The notes: generated by a model not told the origin, from the sequence alone. A stretch of 64,000 nt of DNA from Oxyruncus cristatus (GCA_013399855.1 VXAY01000115.1:786799-850798); one strand, 5' to 3'. Positions 1 through 14,605 are shown, counted from the stretch's first letter. Numbers and translations are program-made.

Positions 1-3000
1 TCCCAATATGCCTGCCCTCCTGGGCAGAGCTGTGCCCAGTGGGATTGCCTGTTAGCCCTGTTGGAGCTCTTCCTTCTCACCTGGCCACTGCCCCCCAGGA
101 GTTCTGTGCCTCCTCCCGCCCTGCCTGGCTTCTGGGATGTGTCTGTCTGTCTGTCTCCTACACAGCCAGTGCCTGCCTGTCCCAGACAGCCCTGCAGCTG
201 AATGGGAATGCCCACACAAAAGCAGATAATTTCTCAGGTTTCCTTTCCTTTGGTCAATCTAAAATGCCTTTCCCAGTTCCTCATCACTTGGTTTCCAAGA
301 GCTGTGTGCCAACACTTGGGTTCCTTGTTCTGCTTCCAGAGATTCCTCAAAGCTCAGGATTCCAGATCTCTACAAACTGAACGAAACATGTTTTCCTCTG
401 GCTCTTGTTTCACTCTCCCAAAGTGTCTTCTACCAAACTCATGAGACGCTGGGTAGTGATTCTCCGTGGATGTACAGCAAGGGAGACTGACCTCTCCCCT
501 CAGCACGTGGAGTGGCACAGAGAGGGTTTATTGGGGAATCATTACTTCAGTAAATACCCCTTCAGTTTATGGCCCTGTACTGTACAAACCCAGTCCAGCA
601 TTAAAGCAAAAATACTGACTGTGACCTGAAAAAGGAGAAACAAACTGCGATGTGTAATCATGTTACATTCGTATGTTTAAATTCTGTGCCTCTTCTGAAA
701 AGCTGAAATTAATTGTGTAATGATAAGTAACATTCACTTCCAAACAATGGTTTCATCAGAGTATTTGCAGCGAGGACAGAGTACTCCGATCTCATTATCC
801 TTCCAAATGTGAACTGCAAGATGTTTACTGCTAGAATATAAAGTCAGAATGAGAAATTATCACTGAACAGAGTATATTTCATACCCCGTTCTTTTTACTA
901 CATTCACTGATTTACTGGCTAATTGGAGAAAATGAGTAGCTCTCAATGATTCTTCAAGCTATTAATGCAAATTGGCAAGTCTATCTATGACTCAGAATTT
1001 GTATCATTAAATTTTGCCCGAGCCCTAATGAAGAACACAGGCTGAAGGAGCAGAGGGATTATTAGAGCATTGAGAAAATCATGCAGTTCTGTAGCTTGCT
1101 GGAGCTCTATTTCATGGCTTTATTTCTGGCTTTCAAGGAACTTGGGATCCCCTTTGCATGCAGTACTGAATTATCAGACTTCAGTATCCACATACCTATA
1201 GTATCTATATAACTTACAGCCATATATACATATATATATTCATCCTGATAAGGAAAAGAAAGAAAATAGAGATACAGCATCTCTACATTTTGCCTCTTTG
1301 AAGAGGATTCATGAGAGTTAGCAACATACCCTTTGATTAAGTTTGGGTTGTTAATATAAACCCGGATGAACAAACCTATTTTATTTGAAAGGCCTCCAGG
1401 AACTGCTTAAAACTGTATTAGAAGATCACTGAGATTCCCAGGAAAGACAAGAAAAACTGGCACCTGGTGCAATGGTTTACATACAAGGGCTCATTTCTGC
1501 TTCCTCAGAAAGGAGAGATAGTGACACAGAGTGAGACAAGGGTGAGACAAGCTTAGACTGTTCCTCAAACAGCTCACACACATTGTAAAACCTGTGTGAT
1601 TCATGGTCAAGTGGTAAAACACTGCTCTATGCAGCAAGATCCTGATCATTTGAGGGCCCTTCAAGTTCAATAACTGTTTCAGGATTTTTTTGCCACTCTT
1701 CCAGAACAGTAAGTTCCTGATCTAAATCTTTCTTCAGTGATACACAAGATGACCCCCGGAGGCACCTTCCAACCTCGGCCCTTCTGTGATTCACTGAAAA
1801 AGCCTCTAACAATCCAAGCAATAAATTAATTGTAATCAGTGAAATATGAGTGTGACAAACAAATGCAACCCTGCAAGCTAAATTCAGAGCAACCACCTTG
1901 ACACCAACATCACAATTCTGAGAATTCTGATGCGCATTATGCTCAGAGCATTATTTTCAGCCAGGCTATAAATAAACTCGACGTAAGAGGATTGTATCCG
2001 AGCAGGAGAGATTCTCTGCATAAAAGGGTGAATTAAGGATAGATCAAGGTACCAACTTCAACTTTAAAGGTCTCTTTCATGTTGTTGTTAGCTTACATCA
2101 AAATCCGGAAGTTTTACACAGTAGCAACTTTTCCAGCATTCACATTCCTACTTCCTTTCTGTTAAAATATATTTTCCCCCTCAAAAATAATCCATACTCT
2201 TTTTCGTTTAAAAAAATTTCATAAATAATTGGACTATTACATCTGTACTTATAGTCAATCAAATATGCAACTATCAAATTTGCAAAGATAAGCTAGAGGG
2301 AAATTCAGATAGTTTAATTTTAAGGGGCCTAAGGAGTTTCATTTTGCTACTCGGTCAAGGGGAAGAGGGCTATTCCAAAACAAGATTTGGAATATCTGAA
2401 TCAAGAGCTCACCTTGCTGAACTGACAGCTGAAGCAGCCTCAAATTGAGGATGCAAAGGTGGATAGAAGGAAACTACTCTTTATTACCTACAACTACAGA
2501 GTATTTGTGAGCAGAGCAAAGCGGCACATCTGTAAGGGCACAGAGGAGCTACTGGATTCTGAATCTACTGTAAAATCCCCCAACAAGTGGCAGTTAATCA
2601 TTTAGGTGACAACTCCTGCATCCACCATACATGGCAGATACTGAGGCCCACAGGGTCCCACAGATTAGAGATGAGAAAAGCATTTAGGAAAAAGGCCAGA
2701 ATTGCTGAATTTAGGGAGGCTGGTGATTCTACAAAACTGGTGCAAACAAACAAACAAAAAAACGAGAAGGGTATTTTCTTGTTTGAGATGGCAGATCATA
2801 AGACTAATTTGCAATAACTAATGTAGCGACACAGAAGCCTACACGGAAAATAGTACCACCCCTTCAGCTGTCCCACTAGTTCCCTAGTAATATAAATAGT
2901 GTTTGCCACTCTATACTTACAGCACAGCAATAATGATAAAGCCTCTGGATATATTATGTTGTCTGGGGTGTGATAAACTCAGTAAGTTCATTCAGGAGAG

Positions 3001-6000
3001 ATCACCCAACTGCAGCACAACGTATATGACCATGTTTACAAGACCCCCCTCTCTTGGGAAGTGGGATTCTAAGTAACTTCCCAGCTCAGATGCTGAATTT
3101 AAAGAGCACAAATATTTTGTTTCAACAACTCCAAATATCACCATTTTCTCCACAAGAACAGCAAGGCAAGAGCAGAGCCTGAAACACAGCCAGGCAAAAA
3201 TCAAGGTGTTCCAGGCCTTGGAAATGGCATTTTTGTAAAGAGGGAACCTGTAGTAGAAACTGAGCTGATGGAGAACAATGGGAAGAGCACAGATGCACAA
3301 GGAAAAACCACCTTGATACCAGGCACAGGTGAGGGCCCAAAGGCTTAGTCAGGGCAGAGTGTCAAGTTTGGATGCCGGGCAGTCATCCAAAACTGCATTT
3401 GGGGTCTGCCTTCGGAACAGGGTAAAGGGAAAGCAGTCCTGCAAGCAGCCACTTATTTTATGTTCATGGCTGAGGGCTGGAAGGAAGACAACACTGTGCT
3501 AAAATTATACATAAAATGCTTCAGTTTGTTTGGTTGTGGCTCAGTTATCTCTACATGCTCATAAATCCAGGTGGGTGACATGTCCACTGCCTGGATTTCA
3601 TCGTGGCAGACTGTCATCACAGCAGGGCACAAATGTGCTGTGTCGGTCTGGTGAGCCCCTACCCTTCCAGCTGGGATGCTGGGTTACTGCAGCCTCCTAA
3701 AGTTTATGCATTTTAAGAATAAATATCGTTGGCTGAAAAAAAAAAAAACACTTTCTGTTTAAATTAAAATCTTACAATTCATCCCCTTAGAGCACTTTTA
3801 AAGTAAATTCACACGAAAGACTAAGACATATACTATAAATATTTGCAGCTGGTTTTCAGTCTTTGTTGGTTGAGATATCTGGGTTTTTTTTTTTCATTGG
3901 TCTTAATGTATTACTTTTGTTTACATCTCTCAAAATCCATATAATCCTCCAGAAGGGCATTTCTTGCCTTTTTTTTTTTTTCCCCTCCAGTGAACGGATA
4001 ACAGGTCTGATCCTTTATTACATTAGGAATGATGAACTGCAGCTAAATGACTCCTCCCAACACACAGCAGCTAAAAATCTGCCTCTCCAAATACACTGAC
4101 AGAAAAGCAGCAAGAGCAGTTGGTGGAATTAAAGCCTTTTGTCATAACGGAGCAGCAAATACTCTGTGAAACGTGCTCCATTCCAAAGGTAAGATTATCC
4201 TCACAAGCCACAGGGAGAGCAATCCCTGGTAAAGCAAATCCTAGGGCCTCCTGAGAGAGACAAGCTGATCACTCCTCTGAGAGTCACCTAAATCCTCCCC
4301 TTGCTTTGTGGTGACATGGAATGTGGACATTCCGCGAGCTCTCAGGGCTCCTTTTGGGGAACGCACGCGGGGGCTGGAGATGTGCTGCTCCAAAGGTTGC
4401 TCCAATCTCACGGACAGCCTGGCTAAGAATGCTCCAGCAGTCACAACAGCATCTCCCATGTGTTGACATGGGAAGTGGTGACGGTAACGGGGGCAAATTT
4501 AAACAAAAATACTTCTTGGCTAATGTGTTCCCAATGCGCTTAGAGCAGGATGTCGAGGAAAGGAAACCGGAGGGCTTTTAAATCACAAAATCAGCTTGGG
4601 GGAGGACTGATTTATCTAATCCTTGCTCTCTGTATCTGGGTCACTTTAAATAATCTGATGATTAAAAGGGAGCTCCTCCTTTCGTGAGGGCCCCTAAACG
4701 AAGCAGGGGTCAAAGCACAACCCGCACACCGAATGGGGAACAGGTTCCATTGTCATCTCAGTTGCTGGAACTTTAAAACTGAAGGGAATCACTTCCTACT
4801 TCGGTGACTCCAGGACAGGACAGCTCCCTTGCAGTTACCAAACAGGAGCAGACTGTACTGCCTCACTTTGCCTTTTTCTTTTCAGCTCTTTGTACCTCAC
4901 TCACTTGGCATCTGTCAAATCACCTCATCCTAAGAGATGCAACTCTCTCCACACGAGGTTTTTCTTGCCCTTGTTTGGAATGGAGGAAGGTGTGGGTGGA
5001 TCCACTCCTTAAGGAATGCACGGCCAGAACAGCTCAGCATCATTTCTGCAGGGACAGTCTACAGGCTGGCTCAGTTATTAAGATTATTGCACTGGGGATA
5101 TCAACACATCTGGCAGGTTCATACTCCTGTTGGGCCATCTCTGATGCCTGCACATGAGTCGGATGGTACAATCTGACTGTAAGAGGAAGCAACAGAGACA
5201 AACAGTAATTTCTCAAAGGGAAGGGTTGGACTGACTAAATCTGGTGATGTTTCTTCCACCTGGGAAAAAAGATCAAGAACTCACATAAGAATTCCGAACA
5301 CGTCACAAGAGCAGACACTCATTGGGAGGAAGAGCACAAAAGTAATTGCTTTTCCAATGCACAAGCAACAACCAAGAATAGCTCTGAGGTAAAGAAGTGA
5401 TCCAGCTGTGAAAGGAGGATGGCACTGGGCTCGGTGGAAGTGTGTGACAGGGATGTGGGTGGATGTGAGAGAGCTCAGAAGCCAATCCACCTTCTGTGGG
5501 TCTGCCTGATGAAACATTTCAATGCTCCCTGAAGACTTCATCTGAATTCCCCAGGAAGTACCTTTGGGATCACCCACCCAAATGAATGCAGAGTGCAAAA
5601 GATGACATTGGTCCATGGACCTTGTTCTGCCCTGCAGGGATATGTAAAGCTCAGAGGAATAGCCTGGAAGACTTCACTAGATCTATTACCCATTTCACAT
5701 TCTGGGTAGCACAACCCAGTGCCCAGAGAAGATTTCATATTATCAATTAGTGGAGCCTGGTCAGACCTACACAGGACCAAAATCATGGTCAAATCAAGAA
5801 GAGAAACTGCAGAAATTGCTTTTTCACTTGATGATGCCCATTTAGATCTGCCCACTGAGCTATGAGCAAACTCAGCCGAGTGAAGGGTTTACAGACACTC
5901 ATTGTATAAACATATCTACTCCAGCAACACTTGTAGCAAAAAAACAACTCTAACTGAGCCAACTAATTGCACACTTGTCCAATTCTAGGTGGAGATATGC

Positions 6001-9000
6001 CAAAAAAGACCAGCAAATTCTACATCTCTGGGTGTGCCCTCATCTCAGCCTTTGCCTGAAACATGCTGGAGGGAGACGTGAGCTCTCAAATGACACAGAT
6101 GCAGGTGAAAGTGGAGTCACTCAATTAGTAATCACTGTGCAATTAAGCTTTGTATCGAAATAGAAATTACTTTTCTAAAAATAGCAGTGATGACGTGTTA
6201 GCCTAAAAGGAACAGGCTTCATAAAAGAGGAAGATGAGCAAAATAACTCTGAAGGCCAACATGAAGCTGAAGGGCAAAGCAAAGTAATCCAATAGAACCC
6301 CAAAATCCATAAAATCAGAGCCCTGAATGCTTAACAGCCTCAGATAGCACAGATGGGGTTTGTAATCCCAGTGGTTACAGTGGTTTTAATAGCATTTTCT
6401 GAGGTAATTCTGTTATTTTGTTGTTGCAAGGAACTGGAAAATGAGTGTGGTTTCTCAGATGTCACTGCTCATAAGTTCTGATAAAAGTCAGTGTTTTTAT
6501 GCCATTTAATGGAGAAAATGAAAGCAAAACCAATAAACTGAACAAGGTGGAGCTGTGACTACTCTTTTATCTACCAGTTCATCAGCAGAGAAGAAATTTT
6601 GTCAACTATGGCAAACTGTCATCACTGGAAATGCGGATGACCTTGACAGATACCGAGTTCTTTAAAAAGGAAGTGATGGAGCAACCTGAGTAACTTCCCT
6701 GCCATTAAATCACTCCCAGCAAACGGCATTTCACAGGGGCCTACGAAAAATAAAGTGTGAAATAAAAGGGATACCAAGGAGAGGGTGTCATACACCCCCA
6801 ACAGCAGCAACTGCTCCTGAAGGGTTTAAGGGTGGCAATACAGCACCTGTTTCGAAAAACGGAATTGAGGGGAAAATGTAAGGAAGACAAGCTGAGAATT
6901 TCAGTCATGATTTCTCACTTCTGTATTCCATTTTGCCGTTAATTTGTATTTTTGTTCATTTCTCCCTTTGTCAATGAAGCTCTTTCCTGATACAGTATTT
7001 TTCTTTCCATCTTTTCATCAATGACATGTTTCCTGACTAAAAAACTTAGTATCTGAGTATTTGAGCATATTCTGCTCAATCATTTTTTCCCCTTTTTCTA
7101 TTTAACTTCACATTTTTATTTTTGACCAGCTGTAGCTACGTATGTTTGAATCTTTTTTATTCTTTTATCATAAATCACATGTCTAGTCTTTATTAATTTT
7201 GAAGTTTCTGGTTTTCTTCTCTGGTTTTTTTTTTTTGGCTAACATTTAATTTCTCTGACGTGTGTGATTGCTGACATGTCAATGCAACCTTGAGCAGGAA
7301 GGCAGCGTTCACTGTCCCCACGCCATTCATGGAGCATAAAGAAACTCCTTTATAATTAAAGTACAACTTCCACTGGAATTCCTCCTTGGCAGCTGCACCA
7401 GGAGCCTCCAAACACCTCCCTCCTGCCTGAGGAGATGTAATCCAGCTATTATCTGTCTTATCCATCTCTTCTGGAAAAGCACAGCAGGCCAGAAAGACCC
7501 AACTCAGAGGCCCCAAAGCTGGATGACACCACATTAAGGACTCACCCTCCCAGTCAAGTCAACAGGATTTGTTTAATTAAGACAGTGTGTCACAAATCCA
7601 GGACATATGTATCCCAGCAGTTGGAATTCATCCTGTCTGGAGGCAACCAGGGAGCACTAACGGGGGGAAAACGTCCTCCATCACATTGATTCAATTAAAT
7701 CAAGTAGCAAATGCCTGTTAGCAGCTCTGTGTGCATTACAAAGCATCCGCTGCTAACAACAAACGTGTTTCAAAGTAGAATACCACACAAAATAATACCT
7801 GTGAAAACATTTTCCAATTCTAATTGGATTTTCTTTTTTTAATTGAGAAAACCTCATTTATTTTTCCAGCCTGAGGAAAAGCCTTTCGGAAGACTTTTCG
7901 AGGGATAATGCTTCATGAAAGTATCATGTTTCACAATTATTTCTATTAAAACACTCAAAACCCTAACATTAAAGGCATTATCTTCTAATACACACGAAAA
8001 AGCTGATAAATGTATGAAGAAACTCATCCAGTTTGCTCATTAGGAAAGGAGTTTTGCGAAGTTTTTGAGCAATGGAATTACACCATTTCTTATGTTTAAT
8101 GGGAGTAGAGCATGGGGAATAACTGACCACCAGCTGTCCCCAGAGAGCTCTTTGGGAGTTATTTTGGGGCAAAAAGCATAATAAAGGCAGTATTTTTAAA
8201 ATCTTCAAGTCAGGCAGCTTAAAGATCGTTTCAGTTTCTCTCTCCTATTTTTAAATGTGGTGAAGGCACAGACAAACCTGCTTATTTTGTGAAGCTATTT
8301 GTTCTTCTCCTGCTCTTTACTGTCCACTGTCCACCAGGAATTGGTAACATCAAACGACAAAATGAACCCTGCAGGTCCCGGTTTCCCAGGGCAGGGCAAG
8401 AAAGATGTGGAGATGGCTCCCCTCAAACCAGGGAGGGAACATCTCCCTGTTCTCTACTGGGATTTAGAAGAGCAGATAAACTTCATGTCAGTGGAAAGAG
8501 GAGGGCACTTTTTACAGGTGGTTTTCCTGCCAGGACAAGGTGACTTTCCCCATTTCAAATGCACATCACAAACCTCTGCCTGAAATTGTTCCTGATCACA
8601 TAAGGAAGGAGTTCAGAAACCTGGAGTAAGTTATCTGCAAATTTTTAGCCACAAAATAACCATATAAAGCAATTGCATAAATCAAGTCACTGAGAAATTC
8701 TCTTCTTCATTCCTGTTCACCAAATTCCACTCAAATTTAATATTTATATGCTTGGAAAAATTTCTGAAACAAGTTACTAAAGCACCCCAGGAAATCCTAA
8801 AACATTTCAGTCACCAACAATACGAGTTCCCGTTCACATAATGAGCGTGTAATGACTTTAATTTGTTATTTACTTCCATTCTGCTTACCAGTGAACGCCC
8901 CAATTCCCTTGATTTGTCAGGTTTGGACATTTGGAATCAGTGCTTAAAATCTCAGTTCTATCTTACAAAGCCTCACCAATTAACATTTGGAAGAGAGCAG

Positions 9001-9017
9001 GGAAAACAGCACCATAC
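1..9017 (-). other. ANK2: ANK2 intron downstream of the third repeat exon
   Basis: About 9 kb of AT-rich DNA contains no further ankyrin repeat, so the next exon lies outside the window. It holds one CR1 3' fragment (1741-1793), homopolymer T and A tracts and no convincing gene. Short open frames occur on both strands at the chance level. Confidence 0.8.
1741..1793 (+). mobile_element. CR1 LINE 3' end fragment
   Basis: The sequence ggcaccttccaacctcggcc followed by cttctgtgattc matches the terminal part of chicken-repeat-1 elements (CCTTCCAACC...TCTGTGATTC). Only about 50 nt remains. Confidence 0.6.
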
Positions 9018-9116
9018 CTGAGATTGTGCATTAATATTGGCTCCTTCCTTCACCAGAACTTTGACAACTTCAGCCTGTCCTGCTAAGGATGCAATGTGCA
9101 GGGCTGTATTCCCTTT
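9018..9116 (-). CDS. ANK2: Ankyrin-B (ANK2) internal coding exon, third ankyrin-repeat exon of the window
   Basis: This 99-nt exon encodes 33 residues beginning [20 protein letters not shown] and ending [10 protein letters not shown], one complete ankyrin repeat with the TALHIA helix start and the following VVKVL helix. It is bounded on the minus strand by a pyrimidine-rich acceptor (ccaacag before AAA) and a donor reading CAG|gtatgg, both in phase 0. The ending [15 protein letters not shown] matches my recollection of ankyrin-B; ankyrin-G has a different stretch after KVLV. Ankyrins tie membrane proteins (ion exchangers, Na/K-ATPase, L1-family adhesion molecules) to the spectrin skeleton, and the N-terminal repeat solenoid is the cargo-binding part. 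The exon is 514 nt downstream of the previous one. The family assignment is secure; ANK2 over ANK1 or ANK3 is very likely. Confidence 0.95.
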
Positions 9117-9630
9117 CTGTTGGAGGAAGGGGAAAAATGAAAGATATTATTACCCTTCTTCAGGAATCATTAATCATTTCAACCAGCAGTTTTTTATAAC
9201 AATCAGGTTCATGCACCTGCCTGTGCAAAGGCTGAAAGCAAAACAACTTATCCCACAGGTGTTTTTTCCATTGTGCCCACAAGATAAAAGGTTCTGGATG
9301 TGGTACATTCACTGACTGATTTTCACAGATTCGAAAACAATCTACTATTTGGAGCTATTTTCACTCCTCTGTCTAATGGGGACCTGTCACTGGAAGTAAG
9401 GAAAAATCTGGCACCGCTAAAAACTTCTAATGTTTCCCCTGTATTATTGCACAAATAATACTTTCCTCTTCATTTACTACCGATGGGCTTGAGCAAAAAA
9501 GACTCCCAGGCCAAAACAGAAATAGCAGTTTAAATATCAGCAAGGCATTTATATTTTTTTTTCTCTGTATTTCTCCCATGTGTTTGACTTTTTCCTTCGA
9601 TGAATGAACTTGCAGACAAGGGTGAATTAC
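9117..9630 (-). other. ANK2: Short ANK2 intron between two repeat exons
   Basis: This is the only short intron in the window (514 nt). It has GT-AG borders: donor gtaatt after AAG and acceptor tccaacag before AAA. It interrupts no reading phase. I see no repeat or second gene in it. Confidence 0.9.
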
Positions 9631-9729
9631 CTTAGTGGCAGAATCCACAGCCGACCCTCTTTCCAGCAATTCCTGTACCAGTCCCACGTGGCCTTCTTTG
9701 GCTGCCAGGTGCAGAGCATTGAGTCCATT
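9631..9729 (-). CDS. ANK2: Ankyrin-B (ANK2) internal coding exon, second ankyrin-repeat exon of the window
   Basis: This 99-nt phase-0 exon encodes 33 residues starting [20 protein letters not shown] and ending [13 protein letters not shown], one ankyrin repeat with the canonical [10 protein letters not shown] helix pair. Its acceptor is tgcttgcag before AAT and its donor is AAG|gtaatt. The [10 protein letters not shown] stretch is what I remember for ankyrin-B; ankyrin-G reads GHVEVVSELL at this place. Compared with the human protein as I recall it, the exon differs at about two positions (ERGSA in place of GRGSS), which fits a non-mammalian orthologue. It joins in frame to the exons at 16636-16737 and 9018-9116 to give three consecutive repeats. 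Confidence 0.97.
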
Positions 9730-10317
9730 CTGCAAGCACAAGGGCCAGATCCATTACAACTATCAGACACACATTCCTACCTTTCCCCGGGATGAGAGGA
9801 AGATTAGGAGTTGGAGTACTATTACCTCTCTTAGCTGACTGTCTACATAAGTCAGATATTTTGGACGTGGCTCTGTGTGACAAACTTCTCCAGTAACATT
9901 TTTCTCATAGCAACAAAGACATCAAAACAAAGTGTATTTTGTGAGTATCCCAAAGGCAATCCTTCCTTTCTGACAGTTTCCCACTTCCCCCCTACCTTGG
10001 GCATCTCCATGGAGCTCAGTATGTCAGAACTTGAGTGCACGTCTGCCTTCTCTTTACTGTAACCTTATCCAGTTCCCCCGAGGAATTATCAACACTGAGA
10101 AATCACAGGACTTAGCCAAATTTACACAGGATATGTCTATTCAATCAGGATTATTCCATGCTGATGGAGCTGAACCCTGCACTCTCTGTCGGGATAACTG
10201 GTATTAAATAGAAACCCAAAAGCACAAACAGACCAAAATGGTTGTTGATTACTTGTGGCTTCCAAACTGATCCTTGATCTGGCACCCTGCTGGTTTCTGA
10301 GCATGTCTTCAGGAAAC

Positions 10318-10339
10318 TTTGAGGTTTTGAAACCTCAAA
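10318..10339. repeat. Perfect 10-bp inverted repeat
   Basis: The arms TTTGAGGTTT (10318-10327) and AAACCTCAAA (10330-10339) are separated by two bases. No associated gene or terminator context is evident. Confidence 0.9.
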
Positions 10340-12866
10340 AAGGAAAAGAAAATTAAATAAGAGCTAGAATTGTCAAAAAAACAACCTAAGAAAGTCAGCA
10401 TCTAAATCCTTTCCACATTAAACAAGAACGTTATACTTTATCTCATATAAATTCCAGCCACGGAAACCTTATCTCCCTCTTCCTAGTACCCCCATGCCAC
10501 CCAAGGGAAAAAGAAAAAATAAAATGACAGCCTATTGTAGCTGAATTGCCAACCTGTTTTTCACCATCCTACAATAATTTTCATGCTACATCAGGCAGGT
10601 GACAGGGACAGATCCTGCCACTCCCTCCAGCTCCTGGTTTCCAGACTGCCAGCATCAGGAGCGATGCTCAGGTATTTGAGGCACCAGCAGCAAGTGCAGC
10701 ACTGTGTAATTTTTATCACTTTGCTCATCTCTGAGCACTTCAGAGTCATTTCAGTTGGGGACTAAACAAGCAGCTTTCTGGTTTTCATTTTGTCCATGCA
10801 CAGAGGCACTTCAGGCTTGTAATTCCCAGTGGGATTTTAAAGCACTTAGCACTTCACAGGAGGCATTTGACGGGAGTGGGTCCAATGGCTTTGGACACAG
10901 CAATCCCAACGCAGCTCTGCACTAACTCCATTCAATTCCACGTCCACGTGAGCAGCACTGCCAGATTTGGGGGTCAACTTCAGAAGTGGAACTATGAGAA
11001 AAGCAAAGGAACTGAAGGAAGGTTCCACTCACAGGCTGCCAAAAGCAGAGGAACACCCTTGGGCAGCCTGGCAGTTAGGAAATGTTAATGAGAAATGTGG
11101 TTTCCAATCCCATTATGTGGGAAAAGCAGCAGCAACCAGATCCTCCTTAATCCACAGGAACACTCTTAACTACAGAGCTGCGGAGCCCAAGGGTGGCAGT
11201 AGTGCCGTGCCCTGGATCAAGGATAAATCCTTGGCCAAAAATATGTGGTGAGGTTGACCATAATCACCAAGATAAGGAACGCTGCACATGTCAGGGAATA
11301 TTTTGCAGGCTGAGAAGGTTTCAGAAACCTCTAATCTTCCCTGGGTTTTAATCTCAGCTGAGTATTAACTAACCGTAATTACTACCTACAGTGCTTGAGA
11401 GCTTTGAAACAGTATTTTGTAGAGAAACACAGTGTTGTTCTTGTTGTCTGAGAGTGAAGACTCGTGCTCATATCTAATGTCACCAATTCTGTCATCAACA
11501 CTTTCCATGGGAATACGAAGGGCATCTTGGGCTCCTTACAGCTGTACACAGCTCATGTACTGCTGTGACACGTTATTAACCTGTCTGACTCTTTGGGAGC
11601 AGACTAGAGTCCACAAACAGCACAGCAACTGCAATATTCATGGCCCATAACCTCCTCTGAATGCAAAAGGATGAGGATAAGCCTCTAGTTTAGTTTACCA
11701 CGTGCCAAAGGATGGAGAGAGCAAGGCTTGTCCCAGTGCTTAATCAGTAGGAATCTCTTAAAATGCCTATGTTCCTCCCTCTGAGACACATAACTGCTGA
11801 TGCCACATTAAGCACCTGAAAGCTGATACTGCTGCATAGATTATGTGAGTTTCTTTGCAACTTTTTAATTCAATGAATGCTTGAGGTCCACTAAAAAGGT
11901 CACAGGAAGAAACTCTAGCTTAAATATAGTTCCCGCTACGCACATTCAGACTCCAAAATTCCCTAAATAAAGCAAGCTGGGGTAAGCAGCAGCAAGCTCT
12001 GCACTTTAAATGCTGAGGGCCAGCACAACTGAAGCCTTAAAGCAACCTTTGTTCTGTTCCTCCCTAATCAGAACCAACGCTGCAATTATTTCCCGGCCCA
12101 CGTGGCTGATCCCTGCCACTTCTGATGATGGAATCTCAGATTTAATCAATGCAACTCCTCCGTTCCTGTCAACTGCATTCTTGCCGTTCACAACAACAAA
12201 GGTTTCTGACACATCCCTTTTTTTCTCTCCCATGCCCACCAAAAAGTTGGGGAGGGGAGGGTGAAATTAGTTGTCTGCTAAGCAAAACTATGCAGCATGA
12301 GGACAAAGTACACATATACCCTAAATGCCGTTCTCCTGGAGGCTCCCTGGTAATTTGAACTCTCATAAAAGAACACCATACTAAGTCTTCCAAGCTTGGT
12401 TCTTCAAGTGTCTCCCTGCAGAGCCTTACACCAGCCTTACCACCTTTCAATCAGCAGGCCCACAACCTTCGTTGAATATAACGATTCCTACTTCCCTGAA
12501 GTTCCCCTCCATTTGAAGGTATTCATTAATATCTCAGGAAGCAAGAATGTATGTTGACAAAATCTCATCTCTCCTTATGTGAAGAGTCTGATGCCTTATA
12601 ACCCCCCAGAGAGTTACAAGTTGGGATGCAAGACTTTGCAGGAAGATTTGCCAAGAGCTGAGTTTCTACCTGCCCTTGCCTTTGCCACAAAAGATTAAAA
12701 TGGCGTTTAAGCAATTTACAGATAAAAACATCATGAAAGCCAACAAAAAATAAAACAATAAACCTCCCCATTTTTGTCAGGTTTCCACATTTTCAAAGTA
12801 TGAAATGCAATGTGCTTTCACCAAGTTCCTTCCACTGATGCTGTGGTCACAGCATCATTATATGTA

Positions 12867-12909
12867 TGTGGAGTCTTTTCCAACCTTAACTATTCCATGA
12901 TTCTATGAT
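12867..12909 (+). mobile_element. CR1 LINE 3' end fragment
   Basis: The sequence cttttccaaccttaactatt followed by ccatgattctatgat is the degenerate 3' end of a CR1 element. Confidence 0.7.
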
Positions 12910-14605
12910 AAAGGCCAATACCCAAGCATAACTTAAAAACACAATGAAAATTAACTCCCCAGCAGAGGCAGAAACTAAAAATAAACATCATGGTCTTTGT
13001 TAAAGTCAAACACTTTTCTCTGGTTCTTTAACGGATGTCAGTCTAAGGTTGCTGCTGAATAAATCTCGCGGGGAGGTAAAAAGCGCATGTGGTCAAACTC
13101 TCTTCAAGACAGATTTGGGAAAGGGCACACTAGAGAGCTGGGCATGGCTTTCTCAAGTCTGATGGTTTGTTGAAGTTTTTCCTAAAAATATCACGAGGAA
13201 ATGAAATGCATTGTCGAAAAGAGAGAAATTACTTCATATTATGAAAATTCTCCCTTTGTGTCGCTTTATAGTCCATGAACTCGAGAAAATGAATTAACCC
13301 ACTGAGTGACATCAAACGCGATCCTGCAGACCTCATTATGCCACAGAGCTACTTCAGGCTGTAGCTGGCACTGCTGGGAGCAGGAGTGCCTCTCCATGTG
13401 GAGTGAGGGAGGGAATTAACAGCTGGTGCTCGGTGTTGCTGTAACTGAAGCAACAGAGGCAGAAACCGAATTAGAAAGAAGCCAACAAAACTAGAGCCAA
13501 AGCCAAGCACACCTAAACTGGAGCCTTGGAGCTGGAGGACCCCCACACCACCTAATATTTGAACCCTGTTCTGTTCAAGGCATCGGACTTCACATCCATT
13601 TCTAGGAATGCAGAAGACTTCAGAACAAATGTCAAAATCCACCGAATTTTTCCTTCCGAGACAGCGACTCTATCGCCATGAGAACTGACAGCTCTCCAAG
13701 CACAAGATGCAGAAACGTTGCTTTATGTTGCCTTTGGATCATCAGTTCTGCCACAAAAAGTGAGCAGGCAGCTGCTGAACCCTTCGACTGGTCAGGTGTT
13801 GGGGTCTAACTCCTGCTGGAACCTCGGGCTGCCCAAATGCAGAGTGTCAAATTAAAGGTCATTCTGAACGTGATGCAGAAGTAAGCTGTTTCCTCTTGCT
13901 ACTTTACTAGAAGCAACAACCACATCCTAAAAAAACTACACTGGTTACATTAGGAAAACAGCTCTAAAGGAATCAGAGATTTCCAATGACTATCAGTTAT
14001 CCATCCTACAAAATACCAGGAATCAGCTTTTGTCTGTAAGGGACTATTCTTAAAACAGGGTAATTCTGTTCCCTAACATTTCTAACTCTCTCTAGAAATA
14101 AAGGAATAGAAATTCCATAGTAATTCACCTTGATACAAGGGTAGCTTAACAAAGCATAATTAACTAATTATTAACTATATATCTGTATTAGCAATGACTC
14201 CCTGTATTCAGTATAACCAGAAACATTAAGCTCCATCAGATTTTGGAAACAGTTACATTGGGAAAATACTTTGGTTATCCATAAAGACAGACCTCTCTGG
14301 AAAAACTTCGGATCTGAGAAACAAACACTGAACTTGAGAAAGAACCTCCTGGTGTTCTCTCTGTTCAGGAAAGCTCATTCTTAACAGCATGTATGGTTTC
14401 CTCAAATGTGATCTCGTCCAAAAATAGCATTATACTGGGGAAAAAAACAACCTGCACATCCAAGGCTTCATTTTTGAAAGAGCGTTGAGATGGCTCAGTC
14501 TTGAAACTAAAAGACACCCCTGCATTCTGCACAGACCAGGCTGTGTTAACTCCTCCCCACAGACTGCTGGAACACAACCATGTGGACATCCCAGCCAAAC
14601 CCCAA

